This document shows, piece after piece, positions 1-12,269 of a DNA stretch of 64,000 bases (positions are counted from its first letter, which is position 1; the number at the start of each line of letters is the position of its first letter). Source of the stretch: Nicotiana tabacum (Eukaryota > Streptophyta > Magnoliopsida > Solanales > Solanaceae); assembly GCF_000715075.1 (NCBI RefSeq), contig NC_134096.1, positions 124,440,643 to 124,504,642 of the forward strand, written 5' to 3'. A model generated the notes under the pieces. The model was not told the origin of the DNA. It did not search any database and saw only the letters and a list, made by a program, of their open reading frames with translations. The position numbers and the translations under genes were made by a program.

Positions 1-1373
1 TGCTCCGTCCATTGGAGGCTTTACCCTGTGGCTTGCTCGCGCCATTTGACAGCATATTCACGGAAACTTTCCGCGATTTTCTTTTTTCAAATTGGACAAA
101 CACTTCTTCTTTTTTTTTGGATTTTTTTTTTTGCTTTCCTTTTCTTTTTTTCTTTTTTTCTTTTTTTTTTTGTTTTTTGCTCTTTATTTTTCTTTATTTT
201 TTTAGTCACTTCTTTCTTTCTTTTTTTTCACTCATTTGTTTTTCCACTTAGTTTATTTAATGGCTATGATCCAATACGATGGGATTGCCTACGTATCATG
301 ACGCCGCATGAATCAGATCTTGCGTAGTTTAGGAACAAGATCATGAATAAAGTAAATAAACTAACTCTTTTATCCTTTATTTTTTTCATATACAAAACAT
401 ACCACAAAAGCTCCTAACAAGAAAAATATTTTTGAATTTTGATTTTTTTTTTTGAAAATTTTTGAAAGGAAAATTCTTTCAGAATAAAGAAAATATTTTT
501 GGATTTTGATTTTTTATATATTGTTTTATGTCTTTTTTGTTTTTTGAATTTTCTAAGGAAAGAATTCTAAGAAGGAATTAAGGAAAGGGAAAATATTTTT
601 GAATTTTTTTTTTTTGAAAATTAGTTGCCGGAACCGATGAGGTTTACCTACGTATCTCACATCTGGTGAAAATCAGACCCGCATAGTTCGGTCCAAGACT
701 TGATAGATTTTGAACATTTTTATTTTTGCTTTTTTTGCTTTTTTATAGTAAAAAAAAAATTATTTGTACAAAACTGGGGGAAAGATTTTTTTTTTTCAAT
801 TCCGCTCAACTAATTTTCTAAAGTCAGTCAACAATGCAAGCAAGCCTTCCAAATGATGCAGCAAGTAGCACATAAGTAAACATGATGGTCGCAAAAAGGA
901 TACATGTCTTATACGGACCCGGCCCCTATGCCGAGTTTCGCTAAGTCAAATGCACATGATGCAACGAAATGATCCAACTAAGAATAACCAAGCATGTGGC
1001 TTGTTCTTCTAGTTTTGAAAAATCCTAGGGGACGAGGTGTATCTAGACTGGTCATAACGAGCAGACAACTCGAGCTGGGAAGGGGTAGCGTACCAGGAGC
1101 AATACTTCTCCAGCTTAACTGCTGGAACCTCCCAGTTCATAAACATGGGTGACTAATAATCCTTCATCAGGAGCCCAGGCCCACCGGCTTTATCTCAAAG
1201 AAGAATGGGGCGCATATCCGTGATTCCCAGGGTTATATGCAGAAGACTCAGAGGGGGTGCGTGAGATGACAATTTATATATACAATTCAACAATATCAAA
1301 GCGGTAAAAATTGGACAAGTAGCACATTAATAAAGTTAAATAAAGTCAATGTACAAGCTTGAATTCTTGAAGT
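1..1373 (-). other. Untranslated leader of the Ogre/Tat element
   Basis: No credible coding region. 60-250, 420-620 and 720-800 are T-rich on the plus strand (A-rich in element sense). Two diverged copies of a leader motif are visible at about 260-330 and 620-690. The open frames at 12-327 are artefacts of T runs (poly-Phe). Confidence 0.5.
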
Positions 1374-1391
1374 TCCCCAGCAGAGTTGCCA
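1374..1391 (-). promoter_or_regulatory. Primer binding site, tRNA-Arg type
   Basis: Element-sense sequence TGGCAACTCTGCTGGGGA, one base different from the usual Ogre site. It lies 4 nt from the putative LTR end at 1396, which fixes both the element orientation (minus) and the LTR boundary. Confidence 0.65.
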
Positions 1392-1395
1392 GAGC

Positions 1396-3343
1396 TGTCA
1401 CACTCATTTTCTACCCCAAAGGATATATGTATGGTATGTGTTGTGGGTTAAAGAGCTTTTTCAATTAAAGTGACAAATTTGAATAGGATTATTTTATTTA
1501 CAAAGTCGCCACTTGAAATTGATTTTTTGAGTGTTCCAAGTCACCTTTTATTTGAATCCCTAGTCAAAGAAAGATTTGACTCTATTATTATTGGTCTGCA
1601 AAAACAAAATCCGGGTAAGAAATTCTATTGACCGGGGAGAAGGTGTAAGGCATTCCCCGAGTCCTATGGTTCTAGCATGGTCGCTTTATTGATTAAAAAT
1701 GGCTTGAAATAATTTTGGATAAAACTGTGATTTATTGGCTTTCATGTTTTATCTATCCGCTTTTATTGCTTGATTATTCGTAATTATGGAATTATCCTGA
1801 AACGAGCCACGCGTACGTATACTCATTTTGTTAGGGGCGTCAAAAATCATGTCACGCATACGTGTACACAATTAATAACATGTTATTTATATTAAGATTG
1901 TTTCGCCCAAAGTTGCACAAACGCATACATTGGTTTTAATTTTGGAAATCATAATCATGTCACGCGAACGTGTACATAATCACGATAATTGATTTATTAT
2001 CGCGCGCCTAAAGCATACTAACGACTTTTATGAGTTATTTTTCTAAACTAATTTGAGATTATTGTGAGGCCATGAATTATGAAAATAACTTTTGTGGAAG
2101 AAGTATACAGTTTATTAAACTAAAGGTTTGTTTCAACTCAACACCTTACGGCCAAATTATTTAAAATAGATATCAACTTAACTCATGAATCAGTCGCACA
2201 TAAAGAGCAAATGAGACGAACCCAATAATTAAAATAACAACTCCAAAGACATATGACCCGAGAAAAAAAAAGATCCTAACAAAATAGATTCTATACAAAA
2301 GACTAAATAGCTAATGCATTTGATTCAACAAAGAAAACCAACATGTTGCAACTTAAGAAATTAATATTACTAAATTGTTCACCAAACAAAGTACACTCAC
2401 CCTTTATTAATTCAAAATCAGTCTGCTTTTAATTCTAAAAAAAAAAACTTGTTCTATCCTATTTAATTAATGAATTCAACAGTAATAAATACTAGTTCAC
2501 AAATCTAAACAATACCAATATTGATCTAAGCAGTACCATATCGTTGAAAATTGCACAAAAGCACCAAAATTGCACAAAAATACTAATTCAACATTAATTA
2601 GATTAAATCAAGAAATGAACCTCAAACTTTGAATCTGAAACTTTAACGGTTTTACAGCTCCGCAATCTGAATAGTGAACTAAACAATGAACGAACCAATC
2701 GAACTCGGCGGACTCGGCTCGGACCTCAACTCGACTCAGAAACTCTAGCTATTTTTTGGTGGTGCTTTGGAGGTTAGAAGTTGGGTTTCAATGGCTACTT
2801 TGAAGTTGTTTTAATGGAAGTTCAAAGTCGAAACTGGCATAGCATGGAGCTACTGGTTCGCCAGTTTCCATGGCTGTTTTGGAGTTGCTTTTTCATGAGT
2901 TTGGAGGCTGTTTTTCAGGTGATTTTCATCGCTTTTTTGGCTATTTTTGCAGCAGATTTTTGCTGGAAAAAGGGCTATTTTTTCAGGTGCTTTTGGAGCC
3001 GTTTTTGGAGTGATTTTAGGCTGTTTTTCAGCTGGATTTTTGGAGGTCTTTTGGTTGGTTCAGTTGCTAGAATTTTTCATGCTTGTTCTTAGAGGAAGAA
3101 AAGGATTGAGCTGTCCTCCCCTTGAGGGGCTTCTTTGGTCCGTTTTTTATGAAGAAGAAAGGAGTTAGGGGTTGTGAGTGGGGGACCAACATGGGGGACA
3201 AGGGAAAGTGGAGTGGAATAAAGAGTGGGAGGACAAGCATAAGGGGCAAGCATGGGGACAAGAGAAAGTAGAGTGGGGACAAAGTGTGCGGGGCAAAGAG
3301 TGGGGACACGCATGGGAAGATGGAAGCAGGAAAAATTCAAGCA
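1396..3343 (-). repeat. 5' LTR of the Ogre/Tat element
   Basis: Starts TGTCACACTC on the plus strand just after the PBS. The far end is placed at the CA of 3342-3343, because sequence resembling Tekay-type LTRs resumes at 3344. Length would be 1948 bp. It holds three diverged copies of a CACGCG(T/A)ACGTGT-like motif (about 1807-1970), a T/G-rich stretch (2750-3070) and a purine-rich degenerate tandem repeat (about 3175-3325). The 3343 boundary is inferred from where neighbouring homology starts, not from a seen second LTR. Confidence 0.5.
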
Positions 3344-5592
3344 CGGTAAAAAATTAGGTGATCAAAATGATTCACAGAGTTAACAATAATTTAATTAAAC
3401 AACAGAAACCATTTAATTCCTTCAAACACAACAATTTCCAATCTATTAACTAGATTTACAAGCTGCAATTAAAATATCAAGGTATCGTATAATTATTATT
3501 ATTATTAGGCACGATTTCTGCCGATGTCGCACGGCCCGATCCATAGTGTCATGTACACTACCGAGGGACGTGCGGCGCGATCCATAGTTGCATCTATCCT
3601 GCCGATGCATTCGGCCCGCTCCACAAAAAAGGAGGACATTTTCTTATATACCTCCGAAAAGAGAGTATATTTATTATAGGATCAATTTGAGAGGATAAAT
3701 AATTTCTTTTAATAATTAATTAATTTAAACAGAAAATTAAGCATATGAGATTTTCATCTTTTAATATTTTTTCCTAACAATTCACAATATATATCAAATA
3801 ATTTGATTAAATAAAGAATACAATTTACACAAGTAATTCATGATTTGAGTCCTAAACTACCCGGACTTTTTAGCATAAATAGTAGCTACGCACGGACTCT
3901 CGTCACCTCGTGCGTACGTAGCCCCCACAATTAGCAATAATTATTAATTTAATCACCTATGAGGTAATTTTCCCCTCACACGATTAGACAAGAGACTTAC
4001 CTCAACTCGCTCCAATTTAATCCACTAGAAGGCTTTTTCCACGATTATCCAACTCTGTCTGGCTCGAATCTAGCCAAAATATTTCGATACAATCACTAAA
4101 AATTATAGGAATCAATTCCATAAGAAAATACTACATTTTTCAATAAAAATCCGAAATTAATTCAAAAATCATCTGTGCGGCCTGCATCTCATACTCCGGC
4201 GAAAGTTACGAAATATGAACACCCACTCAACCACGAGTCTACCCCATACCAAAATTAATAAATTCCGATAACAATCCAGCCCTCAAATCCTCAAATCTAT
4301 CCAAGAGGGTTTTCAAACTTTTCCAGCTTAATTCACCAATTAAATGATAAAACAGTGATGGATTCGGGTAATTTAACCAATATTGAGTTAAGAACACTTA
4401 CCCCATTGTTTCCTCTGAAAATCTCCCAAAATTCGCCTCAATCTGAGCTCCAAATCGATAAAAATGTTCAGAACTTAAACTCTCTGCCCAGTGATTTCTT
4501 CTACACGATCACGAACATCCTCACGCGATCACGTAGCACAAATATTTACTGCCCAGAAAATAAGCATATGCGATCGCAAACAATGCCACGCGATCGCGAT
4601 GCACAAGGTTCCAACTCTACGCGATCGCATCCCTATTCACGTGATCGCATAGAGCAAACGCGTAGCCTAGCTTCCTCTCCAGTTTCCCCTACGCGATCGC
4701 AAACAACACCACGCGATCGTGATGCACAGACTGGCCCAACCTACGTGAGTGCATAAAACAAATTTTTCTGTTGCCCAATTAAGCCTACGCGATCGCAACC
4801 CCATTCACGCGATCGCGTAGAATAAATTCACCTCTGCCCAAATTACCCTACGCGATCGCAGACGGAGTTACGCGATCGCGTATAAGGAAATCAGAAGAAA
4901 ATTCCAGCAGCTATTAGCAATATCCTAAAAGCCAAAAATGATCCGTTAGCCATCCGAAACTCACCCGAGCCCTTCGGGACCTCAACCAATTATACCAACA
5001 AGTCCTAAAATATCATACGAACTTAGTTGGAACCTCAAATCACATCAAAAAACGCTAAAATCACGAATCATACTCCAATTCAAGCTTAATGAAACTTAAA
5101 ATTTTCAACTTCTACATTCGGTGTCGAAACCTATCAAATCAAGTCTGATGGACCTCAAATTTTGCACACAAGTCATAAATAATATAACGAAGCTATAAAA
5201 ATTTCAGAACTGGATTCCGACCCCGATATCAAAAAATCAACTCCCCGGTCAAACATCCAAACTTAAATTCTTGTTTTAGCCATTTCAAGCCTAATTTAAC
5301 TATGGATTTCCAAATAAAATTCTGAATATGCTCCTAAGTCCAAAATCACCATACGGAGCTATTGGATCCGTCAAATCCCGATTCCGGGGTCATTTTCTCA
5401 AAATGTTGACCGAAGTCAAACTTAGCATTATAAGGCCAACTTAAGGAATCAAGTGTTCCGATTTTAACCCGAACACTCCCAAATCCCAAACCAACCATCT
5501 CCGCAAGTCGTAAATTAATAAAAATATATACAGAGAGTTTTATTTAGGGGAACGGGGTTCTAAAAGTCAAAAGGACTGATTGGGTCATTACA
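3344..5592 (-). repeat. LTR 'C', Tekay-type Ty3-gypsy, partial
   Basis: Ends TGGGTCATTACA at 5592, the same terminus as element B's LTRs. It shares with the other LTRs the GCACGATTTCTGCCGA and CGGCCCGATCC block (3509-3625), the CACCTCGTGCGTACGTAG block (3902-3925) and the two GTAAGT-containing sites (GT at 3999-4000 and 4400-4401 on the minus strand). The first few hundred bases present in complete copies are missing at the left, where the Ogre LTR abuts. The sequence is too divergent from B and G to be their direct copy. Confidence 0.75.
4504..4885. repeat. CGCGATCGCG inverted-repeat array in LTR C
   Basis: About nine exact or near-exact GCGATCGC palindromes plus degenerate ones, usually in pairs. 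A CTACGCGATCGCA copy is followed after roughly 10 nt by a CACGCGATCGCGTAG copy, with spacers containing TGCCCA. Very CpG-rich in an AT-rich context. It occupies the same place in the LTR as the differently worded arrays of the other LTRs. Confidence 0.8.
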
Positions 5593-5769
5593 GGTAAGTG
5601 TCGAGCCTAACCTCGACGAAGTAGTGACGAGACTAAGGCGGGTCACTTACATTAACCTGTACGCAATAGTAGTAACAACAACAATAATAATAACGGGAAT
5701 ATTAGTAAGACCAGTAAATAATATTAATGATTGGAATCAACTCAGCAGTCACAATCCCTCAACTTGATT

Positions 5770-5887
5770 CCATTGCGGCGTGCAACCCATTCCCCCAACA
5801 TAAACTTTAAACAAGTCTGTTGCGGCATGCAACCCGTTCTCTCATATAAACTCTAAATAAATCTGTTGCGACGTGCAACCCGATCCC

Positions 5888-5890
<3 letters not shown>
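5770..5890. repeat. Three tandem units with TGCGGCGTGCAACCCG core
   Basis: Units of about 46-50 bp at 5772, 5821 and 5867. Each starts with a TGCG(G/A)C(G/A)TGCAACCC core and runs into a CATATAAACT-like tail. The last tail passes directly into the AT microsatellite. A related core recurs inside element G at 28587-28738. Confidence 0.7.

Positions 5891-5965
<75 letters not shown>
5890..5965. repeat. (AT)n microsatellite
   Basis: Uninterrupted AT dinucleotide repeat of about 38 units. The apparent open frame over it is a repeat artefact. Confidence 0.95.
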
Positions 5966-5969
<4 letters not shown>

Positions 5970-6937
5970 TACTCCAATAAATAACACGTTCAATAAGAAA
6001 CTATTAAGCATCAAGGCATACAATAATTATAATTTATTTATGAAATAAACAATGACAAGTAGCAATTAATTATAAAAATCAGGGAGAAAATAGGCAGTTT
6101 AATATTTAATATGCTAAATATCGAATAGCAATTAAGACATATAAGTCAAATAAGCATGTAACAATTATTGCAGGAATTCAAAAATTTATATTTGACAAGG
6201 AATATGAGTGAAACAATTATTATAACGATTAATTTGTGTCTTAAAATAATTTAAGATGTTTAACTAATTAAACAAATAATTAATTTGATAAAGTATAGGC
6301 ACCCGTCACCTTGCCTATACATCGTTACACATGAAACTCACATAGAAAACAATTCAAGGGTTTTATTCCCTCAAGTCAAGGTTAACCACGACACTTACCT
6401 CGCTTTGCAACCAAATTTCAAGAATCCAATAAACCTTTGCCTCGCGAATTTGTGTCCGAAATCCTCAACTTTAGTCATAAACAATTCAATATACTCAATA
6501 CAAATCGTAGGAATTAATTCCATATGAATATATAAATTTTTCAGATAAAAATTCAAAATTTATTTTAAAAATCAATAGTGGGACCCACGTCTCGAATCAT
6601 AAAAAAAACTCGCGAAATCCAAACACTCGTTCCGATACGAGTTCAACTATATAAAATTTATCAAATTCCGACATCTGATTGACTTTCAAATCTTCATTTT
6701 ATATTTTTGGAATATTTTATAAAAAAACCAATTTTTCTTCCATAAATTCATGGATTCATGATGTAAATAAGTATGAAATCATGAAATGTAATCAATATAG
6801 GATAAGGAATACTTACCCCAATGTTTTCTAGTAAAAATTGCCCAAAAATCGTCTTACTCAAGCTCAAAATCGAAAATGGTGGAAAATGGGTCGAAATCCC
6901 ATTTCGAGAACTTAAGTTATGTTTACCTAGATTTTTA

Positions 6938-7335
6938 CTCATCGCGATCGCGAACATTCACACGCGATCGCAAAGAACAATTTTTTCACTGCCCAAATTA
7001 ATTCTACGCAACCGTAGACACATTCATGCAATCGCGATGCACAGCTTCACAGACCTACGCGATCGCGGACTAGACCACGCGATCGCGAAGCACACGATTC
7101 CAACTCTACGCGATCGCATCCCTCACCACACGTTCACGAGTCACAAACTCCCAGAGTTACACGATCGCATCACTCTTCACGCGATCGCGTAGAACAAAAC
7201 TCAGCAGCCCCCCAGTTAACCCTACGCGATCGTGGATATCCCCACGCGATTGCATAGCACAAAACTCTACTGCCCAACTAAGCCTATTCGATAGCAGACA
7301 CATTCACGCGATCGCGTAGAAGGAAAGCAGAATCA
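6938..7335. repeat. CGCGATCGCG inverted-repeat array in LTR E
   Basis: Same word and paired arrangement as in LTR C, including the ACTGCCCAA spacers, but more decayed (for example ACGATCGCA and GCGATTGCA). It lies just upstream, in element sense, of a conserved ~100-nt stretch that ends at the donor-like site 6815-6816. Confidence 0.75.
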
Positions 7336-8052
7336 GATATCAGAAAATTCCAGCAGCTGTTCAAGTCCAAATTTTTTATTCGTTAACTATCCGAAACTCA
7401 CCCGTGCCCTCGGGGCTCCAAACCAAACATGCACACAAGTCCAAAAATCTCATACGAACTCGCTCACGTGATCAAAACACCAATTTAACACCTAGAATTA
7501 CGAATCGGACACCAAATCAAATAAAATTTTTAAGAAAACTTTAAAACTTTTATTTTCACAACCGAACGTCCGAATCACGTCAAATCAACTTTGTTTCTCA
7601 CCAAATTTGATAGACAAGTCATAAATGATATAACGGACCTATAAAAAATTTCAGAACTATAATCCGTCCCCGATATCAATAAAAGTCAATTTGTAAAGAA
7701 ACTTTAAAATCTTTAAGCTTTTAGGCTTCTAGTTTTCGCCAACTGGTGATAATTCAAGTTAGGGTCCTTCAAATTAAATTTCGGGTATACGCCCAAGTCC
7801 CAAATCATGATACAGATCTACCGAAATTATCAAAATACTAATCCGAGTCTGTTTGCTCAGAATGTTGACTAAAGTCAACTCAGTTGAGTTTTAAGGCTTT
7901 ATTTTACATTTTAGTCAATTTTTCATATAAAACTTTCCGAAAACTTATACGGACTGCGCACGCAAGTCGAGGAATGATAAATAGTACTTTTCGAGGTCTT
8001 AGAATCACAGAAATAATTATTAAATTTAAAGATGACATTTTGGGTCATCACA

Positions 8053-9382
8053 AGTTAAGGGCCTTAGCGTATGATCTCGGTTGTTTCCCTCTCGACTTTG
8101 GATCTTAGCACCCAAAAAGTCTGTTTCTACAAACGATATAGGCTTGTATTCGGAGTTTTTTTGGGGTTAGTAAGGCGAAATGAGGCCACCCTATTGTCTA
8201 TAGCCATGCATTTGTCCTTCATGCCAGCTAGCATAATATGAAAAATAAATTTTTATGTATCTTATAATAGCTTATAGCTTCTTACACATTAAACCAAAAT
8301 AAAATTAAAAATATATAGATCGACTCATGGAAGTAGAAGATAATAAATTTATTTTATATATTCATGCTCGTATAACGAATAACAAAAATAGAGGAATACA
8401 ATAGAATAATACTACATACCTTATTTATTTTTATCTAAATAGTAAATAGAATAGAAAAGGATATGAAGACTTTTTGTTCCAGTAACTCGGTATAGGTGTA
8501 CAATTTTTTTTATGCACAACCAAATAAAAAAAAGAGCTATAACCTTTTTCTAGAGTTTACATATATTATGAAAAACAAATTTCATGTTCAACGTGATACT
8601 TTTAAAAGGAGTTGATGAAAAATATATAATATAAAGTATAGGACATTAATATCATAAATCTGTAATTAAAGAGATGCAATAATAATACCCCCTTAAAAGT
8701 AAAAATAAGGCATGAGATATTATGATTTAAAATAAGAAAAATAAATTATATAAGAAAAAAATTTATTGATTTTAAAGTCCTAAATATTAAGTAGGACTTT
8801 TTACCTTGTTTAATAAGAAAATATTTAATAATCAAAATTTTAGTTGATTTTAATGTGCTGGATATTAGAAAAGTTAATTAAATTACAATGTTGTCCAATA
8901 TGAAACCTATTTTTAAAGGGTAAAAAAGGCGAACGATATTTTGCTAAGGGCCTTTGTTCTTTTAATATAGTATAGATGGATATAATATAAATAGATAGAT
9001 TAATTCCTTTCATGTGGGTGATTGACTATATTATTTTTGAATTTAGTGATGTAAAGTAAATCATAAATGTTTTATGGTTATAAATTATTTTATTAAGAAT
9101 AATTATAGTTACTTTTAAATATAGAATATGCTCTTATCTTTTTTGTTTTTGTTTTTTGTAACAGACTAAACATGAAGGGTGTCAATAAACTGGAACATGG
9201 GAGTATGTGATTTTGTAATAATTTTTTTTTTTTCATTTAGTAAAGTAAAGCTTTTGTCGTTTGGTTTAGACTAATCGTCAAAGTATAAATTTGAGACATT
9301 GTGCTATGGCAAAAACTTACACGGACCGGGTGTTTACACACAATTTAATTAAGTTAATCATAGAAGACATATTAATAGCCTA
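8053..9382. other. AT-rich spacer, nothing recognised
   Basis: Between the end of LTR E and the start of element F. No open frame with recognisable protein similarity and no clear terminal repeats. The last five bases, GCCTA (9378-9382), would be F's target duplication, but its partner copy has been lost with F's 3' end. Confidence 0.6.
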
Positions 9383-12254
9383 TGTAACGACCCAACCGGT
9401 CGTTTCGATTTTTAGAACCATGTTCCCCTAAATAAAACTCCCCGAATGTGTTTTTAATGATTTATGATTTGCGGGGATGATTGGTTCAGGATATGGATGC
9501 GTTTGGGTTGAAATCGAAACACTTGGTTCCATAAGTTAACCTTAAAAAGACTAAGTTTGACTTCGGTCAATATTTTTAGAAAACGACCCCAGAATCGGAA
9601 TTTGACGGTTCCAATAGGTTCGTATGATGATTTTGGACTTGGGCGTATGTTCGAATAGGGTTTTGGATAACTCGGGAGCGTTTTGGTACTTAATAGTGAA
9701 AATCAACTATTTGAAGGTTTAAAATTATTTAAATTTGGTTTGGAATTCCGAGTTTGGGAATAGTTCTGTATAGTGATTTAAGACCTGCACGCAAATTTTC
9801 GTGTCATTCTGAGTAGTTTAAGTATATTTCGGCGCATTGGAAGTAAATTGAAGAACTTGAAATTCTTAAGTTTGAATCAATTTTGTTTAGGGTATGATTC
9901 TTAGATTTGATGTTGTTTTACGCATTTCGAGAGTTCGAGCGAGTCCGTTTTATGATTTCAAACCTGTTGGTATGTTCGGGCGGGGTCCCGAGTGTTAACC
10001 GGACGAGGCGCGGACCAATTTTAGGAAATTAAGCAAGGACTGAAGCTCCCAGCTACTGTCATAATCGCACCTGCGCTTGGACAGCCGCAAGTGTGAGCTT
10101 GCAGGTGCGAGCCACCAATCGCAGGTACGAAAGAGAGGAGCCTGCCCAGCCATCGCAGATGCAGAGTAATTTGGTGCACCTGCGAACGCGCAGGTGCGAA
10201 GGTCTTGTGCGGAGAAGCGGAGGGACGCGCAGTGCGAAGGAATGGGCGCACATGCGCTTGCGCAGAAGCGAGCTCTTCTTCCGCAGGTGCGGAACTAGGA
10301 AAAGAGGGAAAATGCGCACCTGCAAGGAATTTCCGCCGGTGCGAAAACCCTATTTGGGCAGAACCTTAAAACGGACGAAAACTCAGTCCGTTTCTTTCTA
10401 TTTTTTACCCATTGTAGGGCAATTTCAGAGCTTTTGAGAAGGGGGTTTCAACTAGCAATTGAAAGGTAAGTTAATTTCACACCTCTTGAGTTAAATACAT
10501 AGATTATAGGTACATTATAACTAATAAATCTTAGAAATTAAAGATTTAGATGAAAAACCTAGATTTTTATAAAAATAAGATTTTAACCACGAAAATAATT
10601 ATAGAATTGGAATTATATATCTAAGTTCTTGATATTGTGGGTAACGTTTTCATCCGAAAATTTTCAGAATCCGAGCACGTGGGCCCGGGGTGAATTTTAG
10701 AAATTTTATCATTTTGGATAAGGTAATTTATTTAATAGATAAATTTCGAATCATTTAACATATATTAATTATTGTGTATAATATTTGGATATTTTCGGAT
10801 CTTTCAGCATCGAATCAAGAATTCAACGCGACGAGGTAATCGAAAAGTGGACTTTGAGACGAGGTAAGTCTCTTGTCTAATCTTGTGAGGGAGAAATTAC
10901 CCCATAGGGATTAAATTGAATAATTATTGCTAATTGCGGGGGATACGTACGCACGAGGTGATGAGAGTCCGTTCATAGATACTATTAATGCTAAAGTCCC
11001 GGTAGTTTAGGACTCAAAGCATGAATTACATGTGTACATTGTATTCTTTGTTTAATTAATATTAATTGATATGTATATATGAATATATTGTGAATTGTTA
11101 GATAAAGATATTAAAGGATGAAAATCTCATCTGCTTGATTTTCTGTTTAAATTAATTAATTATCAAAAAAAATTATTCTTCTTCCCGAATTTATCCTATA
11201 ATAAATATACTCTCCTTCCAGAAGTACATAAAAAAATGTCCTCCTTTCTTGTGGAGCGGGCCGAACGCCTCGGCAAGATAGATGCATCTATGGATCGCGC
11301 CGCACGTCCCTCGGCAGTGTACACGACACTCTGGATCGGGTCGTACGTCCTCGGCAGAAATTGTACTTAATAATAATAATTACACGATACCTTAATAGTT
11401 TATTTCAGCTTGCGAAGCTAATTGATAAATTGAAAATATTTTAAATTTAATGAATTATTATTCCTGCTTGTTAAGAAATTATTGTTATTCCTGTAAATGA
11501 GACTAATTGATAAATTAAAAATTTATTGAAATTGAATTGCAGCTTGTAAAGCTATTTGTTAAATTGGAATTTCTATTAAAATTTCATGATTTAATTAATA
11601 AATTGAAAAATTATTGCATTTGACGGATTCTTATTATTACCGTTAATTGAATAAAATTATTGTTAACTCTGTGAACTATGCTGATTTGAATAATTATAAT
11701 TTATTCCAATTATCATTATTGACCCATAGTGAGTGTCAAAGTCGGCTATCTCGTCTCTACCACTTCGAGATTAGGCTTGATTCTTACTGGGTACACGTTA
11801 TTTTAGTACTCATACTGCACTTGCTGTACATTTTATTGTGCAGGTACATATATGTATAGCGGCCTTCTGGGCGCAGAGGTGTGGTTAATAATTGTGGGGA
11901 CATGGGTGAGCTGCATTCTATATTATGATCCGCAGCTAACAGAGTCTCTTTCAGAGTTATTATATTTTCCTGTCTAATTTGTATTCTAGACAGAGGTTGT
12001 ATTTTATTTTTAATTCCCTAGTAAATGCTCATGCACTTGTGACACCGGATTTTGGGAATGGTTATGAATTGTTTAGAAATTTAGCTGCAAAAATATTTAT
12101 CATTTACTCTATGAGTTTTATCTCTATAATTTTATTAAAGAAATTTTTATTTCAAAAATATTAAAATGGGTAATTAAGTTAATTGATTATGGTTGGCTTG
12201 CCTGACAGTGGTGTCCGGCGCCATCACGGCCTTTTTGGATTTTGAGTCGTGACA
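9383..12254 (+). repeat. 5' LTR of element F
   Basis: 2872 bp, TGTAACGACCCA to GTCGTGACA. The first 150 bp closely match the reverse complement of B's LTR end (39275 downward). It contains the CGCACCTGCG array, donor-like GT at 10466-10467 and 10864-10865, the GTACGCACGAGGTGA block (about 10949) and an acceptor-like TTTTATTGTGCAG ending at 11843. Confidence 0.85.
10066..10345. repeat. CGCACCTGCG / CGCAGGTGCG array in LTR F
   Basis: Repeated GCACCTGCG, GCAGGTGCGA and diverged forms in both orientations, CpG-rich, immediately before GGGCAGAACCTTAAAACGG. The 114-residue open frame here (10093-10437) comes from the repeats and is not treated as a gene. Confidence 0.75.
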
Positions 12255-12257
12255 ACA

Positions 12258-12269
12258 TGGTATTAGAGC
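12258..12269 (+). promoter_or_regulatory. Primer binding site, initiator-Met tRNA type
   Basis: TGGTATTAGAGC, one base different from the common plant TGGTATCAGAGC, three bases after the LTR. The following leader (GTTCACGTAGGTCTCACGAG and on) is shared with elements G, B and D. Confidence 0.85.

Larger units (their letters stand above)
1..3343 (-). mobile_element. Ogre/Tat-type Ty3-gypsy element, 5' part (leader, PBS, 5' LTR); runs off the left edge
   Basis: Seen: at 1374-1391 the plus strand is the reverse complement of an 18-nt primer binding site matching the tRNA-Arg-type site typical of Ogre elements with one mismatch (TGGCAACTCTGCTGGGGA). A TGTCACAC terminus follows four bases later. 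To the left lies a long non-coding leader with the CCTACGTATC and GAATCAGA(T/C)C motifs at about 287-327 and 650-690. Known: Ogre/Tat elements have long leaders, tRNA-Arg PBS and LTRs of roughly 2 kb or more. Inferred: a minus-strand element whose gag-pol and 3' LTR lie left of the window, inserted in LTR C. No protein evidence is present here, so the clade rests on the PBS and leader. Confidence 0.6.
5593..8052 (-). repeat. LTR 'E', Tekay-type, partial, interrupted at its left by LTR C
   Basis: Ends TGGGTCATCACA at 8052. It begins at 5593 in the middle of the block that in other LTRs reads (CCC)AGTAAGTATCC..GCCTAACC, so the missing terminal few hundred bases probably lie left of C, beyond the window. 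Donor-like GT sites are at 6397-6398 and 6815-6816 (minus strand). Most similar in architecture to C (same CGCGATCGCG array word) but diverged, hence an older insertion. Confidence 0.7.

Noticed and set aside
12..327. Two overlapping open frames rich in Phe/Leu at the left edge
   Set aside because: Produced by long T runs in the Ogre leader; no start context, domain or similarity.
5866..6048. 60-residue ORF with alternating Tyr-Ile
   Set aside because: Translation of the (AT)n microsatellite.
4504..7335. Regularly spaced palindromes looking like a CRISPR array
   Set aside because: Units are 10-15 bp in alternating orientation with variable, related spacers, inside plant LTRs; no CRISPR leader or cas genes and a eukaryotic context.
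10093..10437. 114-residue ORF in LTR F and similar ORFs over the other arrays (30422-30862, 38268-38708, 26454-26977, 44279-44669, 21923-22201)
   Set aside because: CpG-rich arrays lack stop codons in several frames on both strands. The conserved 146-residue frame in both LTRs of B is explained by LTR duplication.
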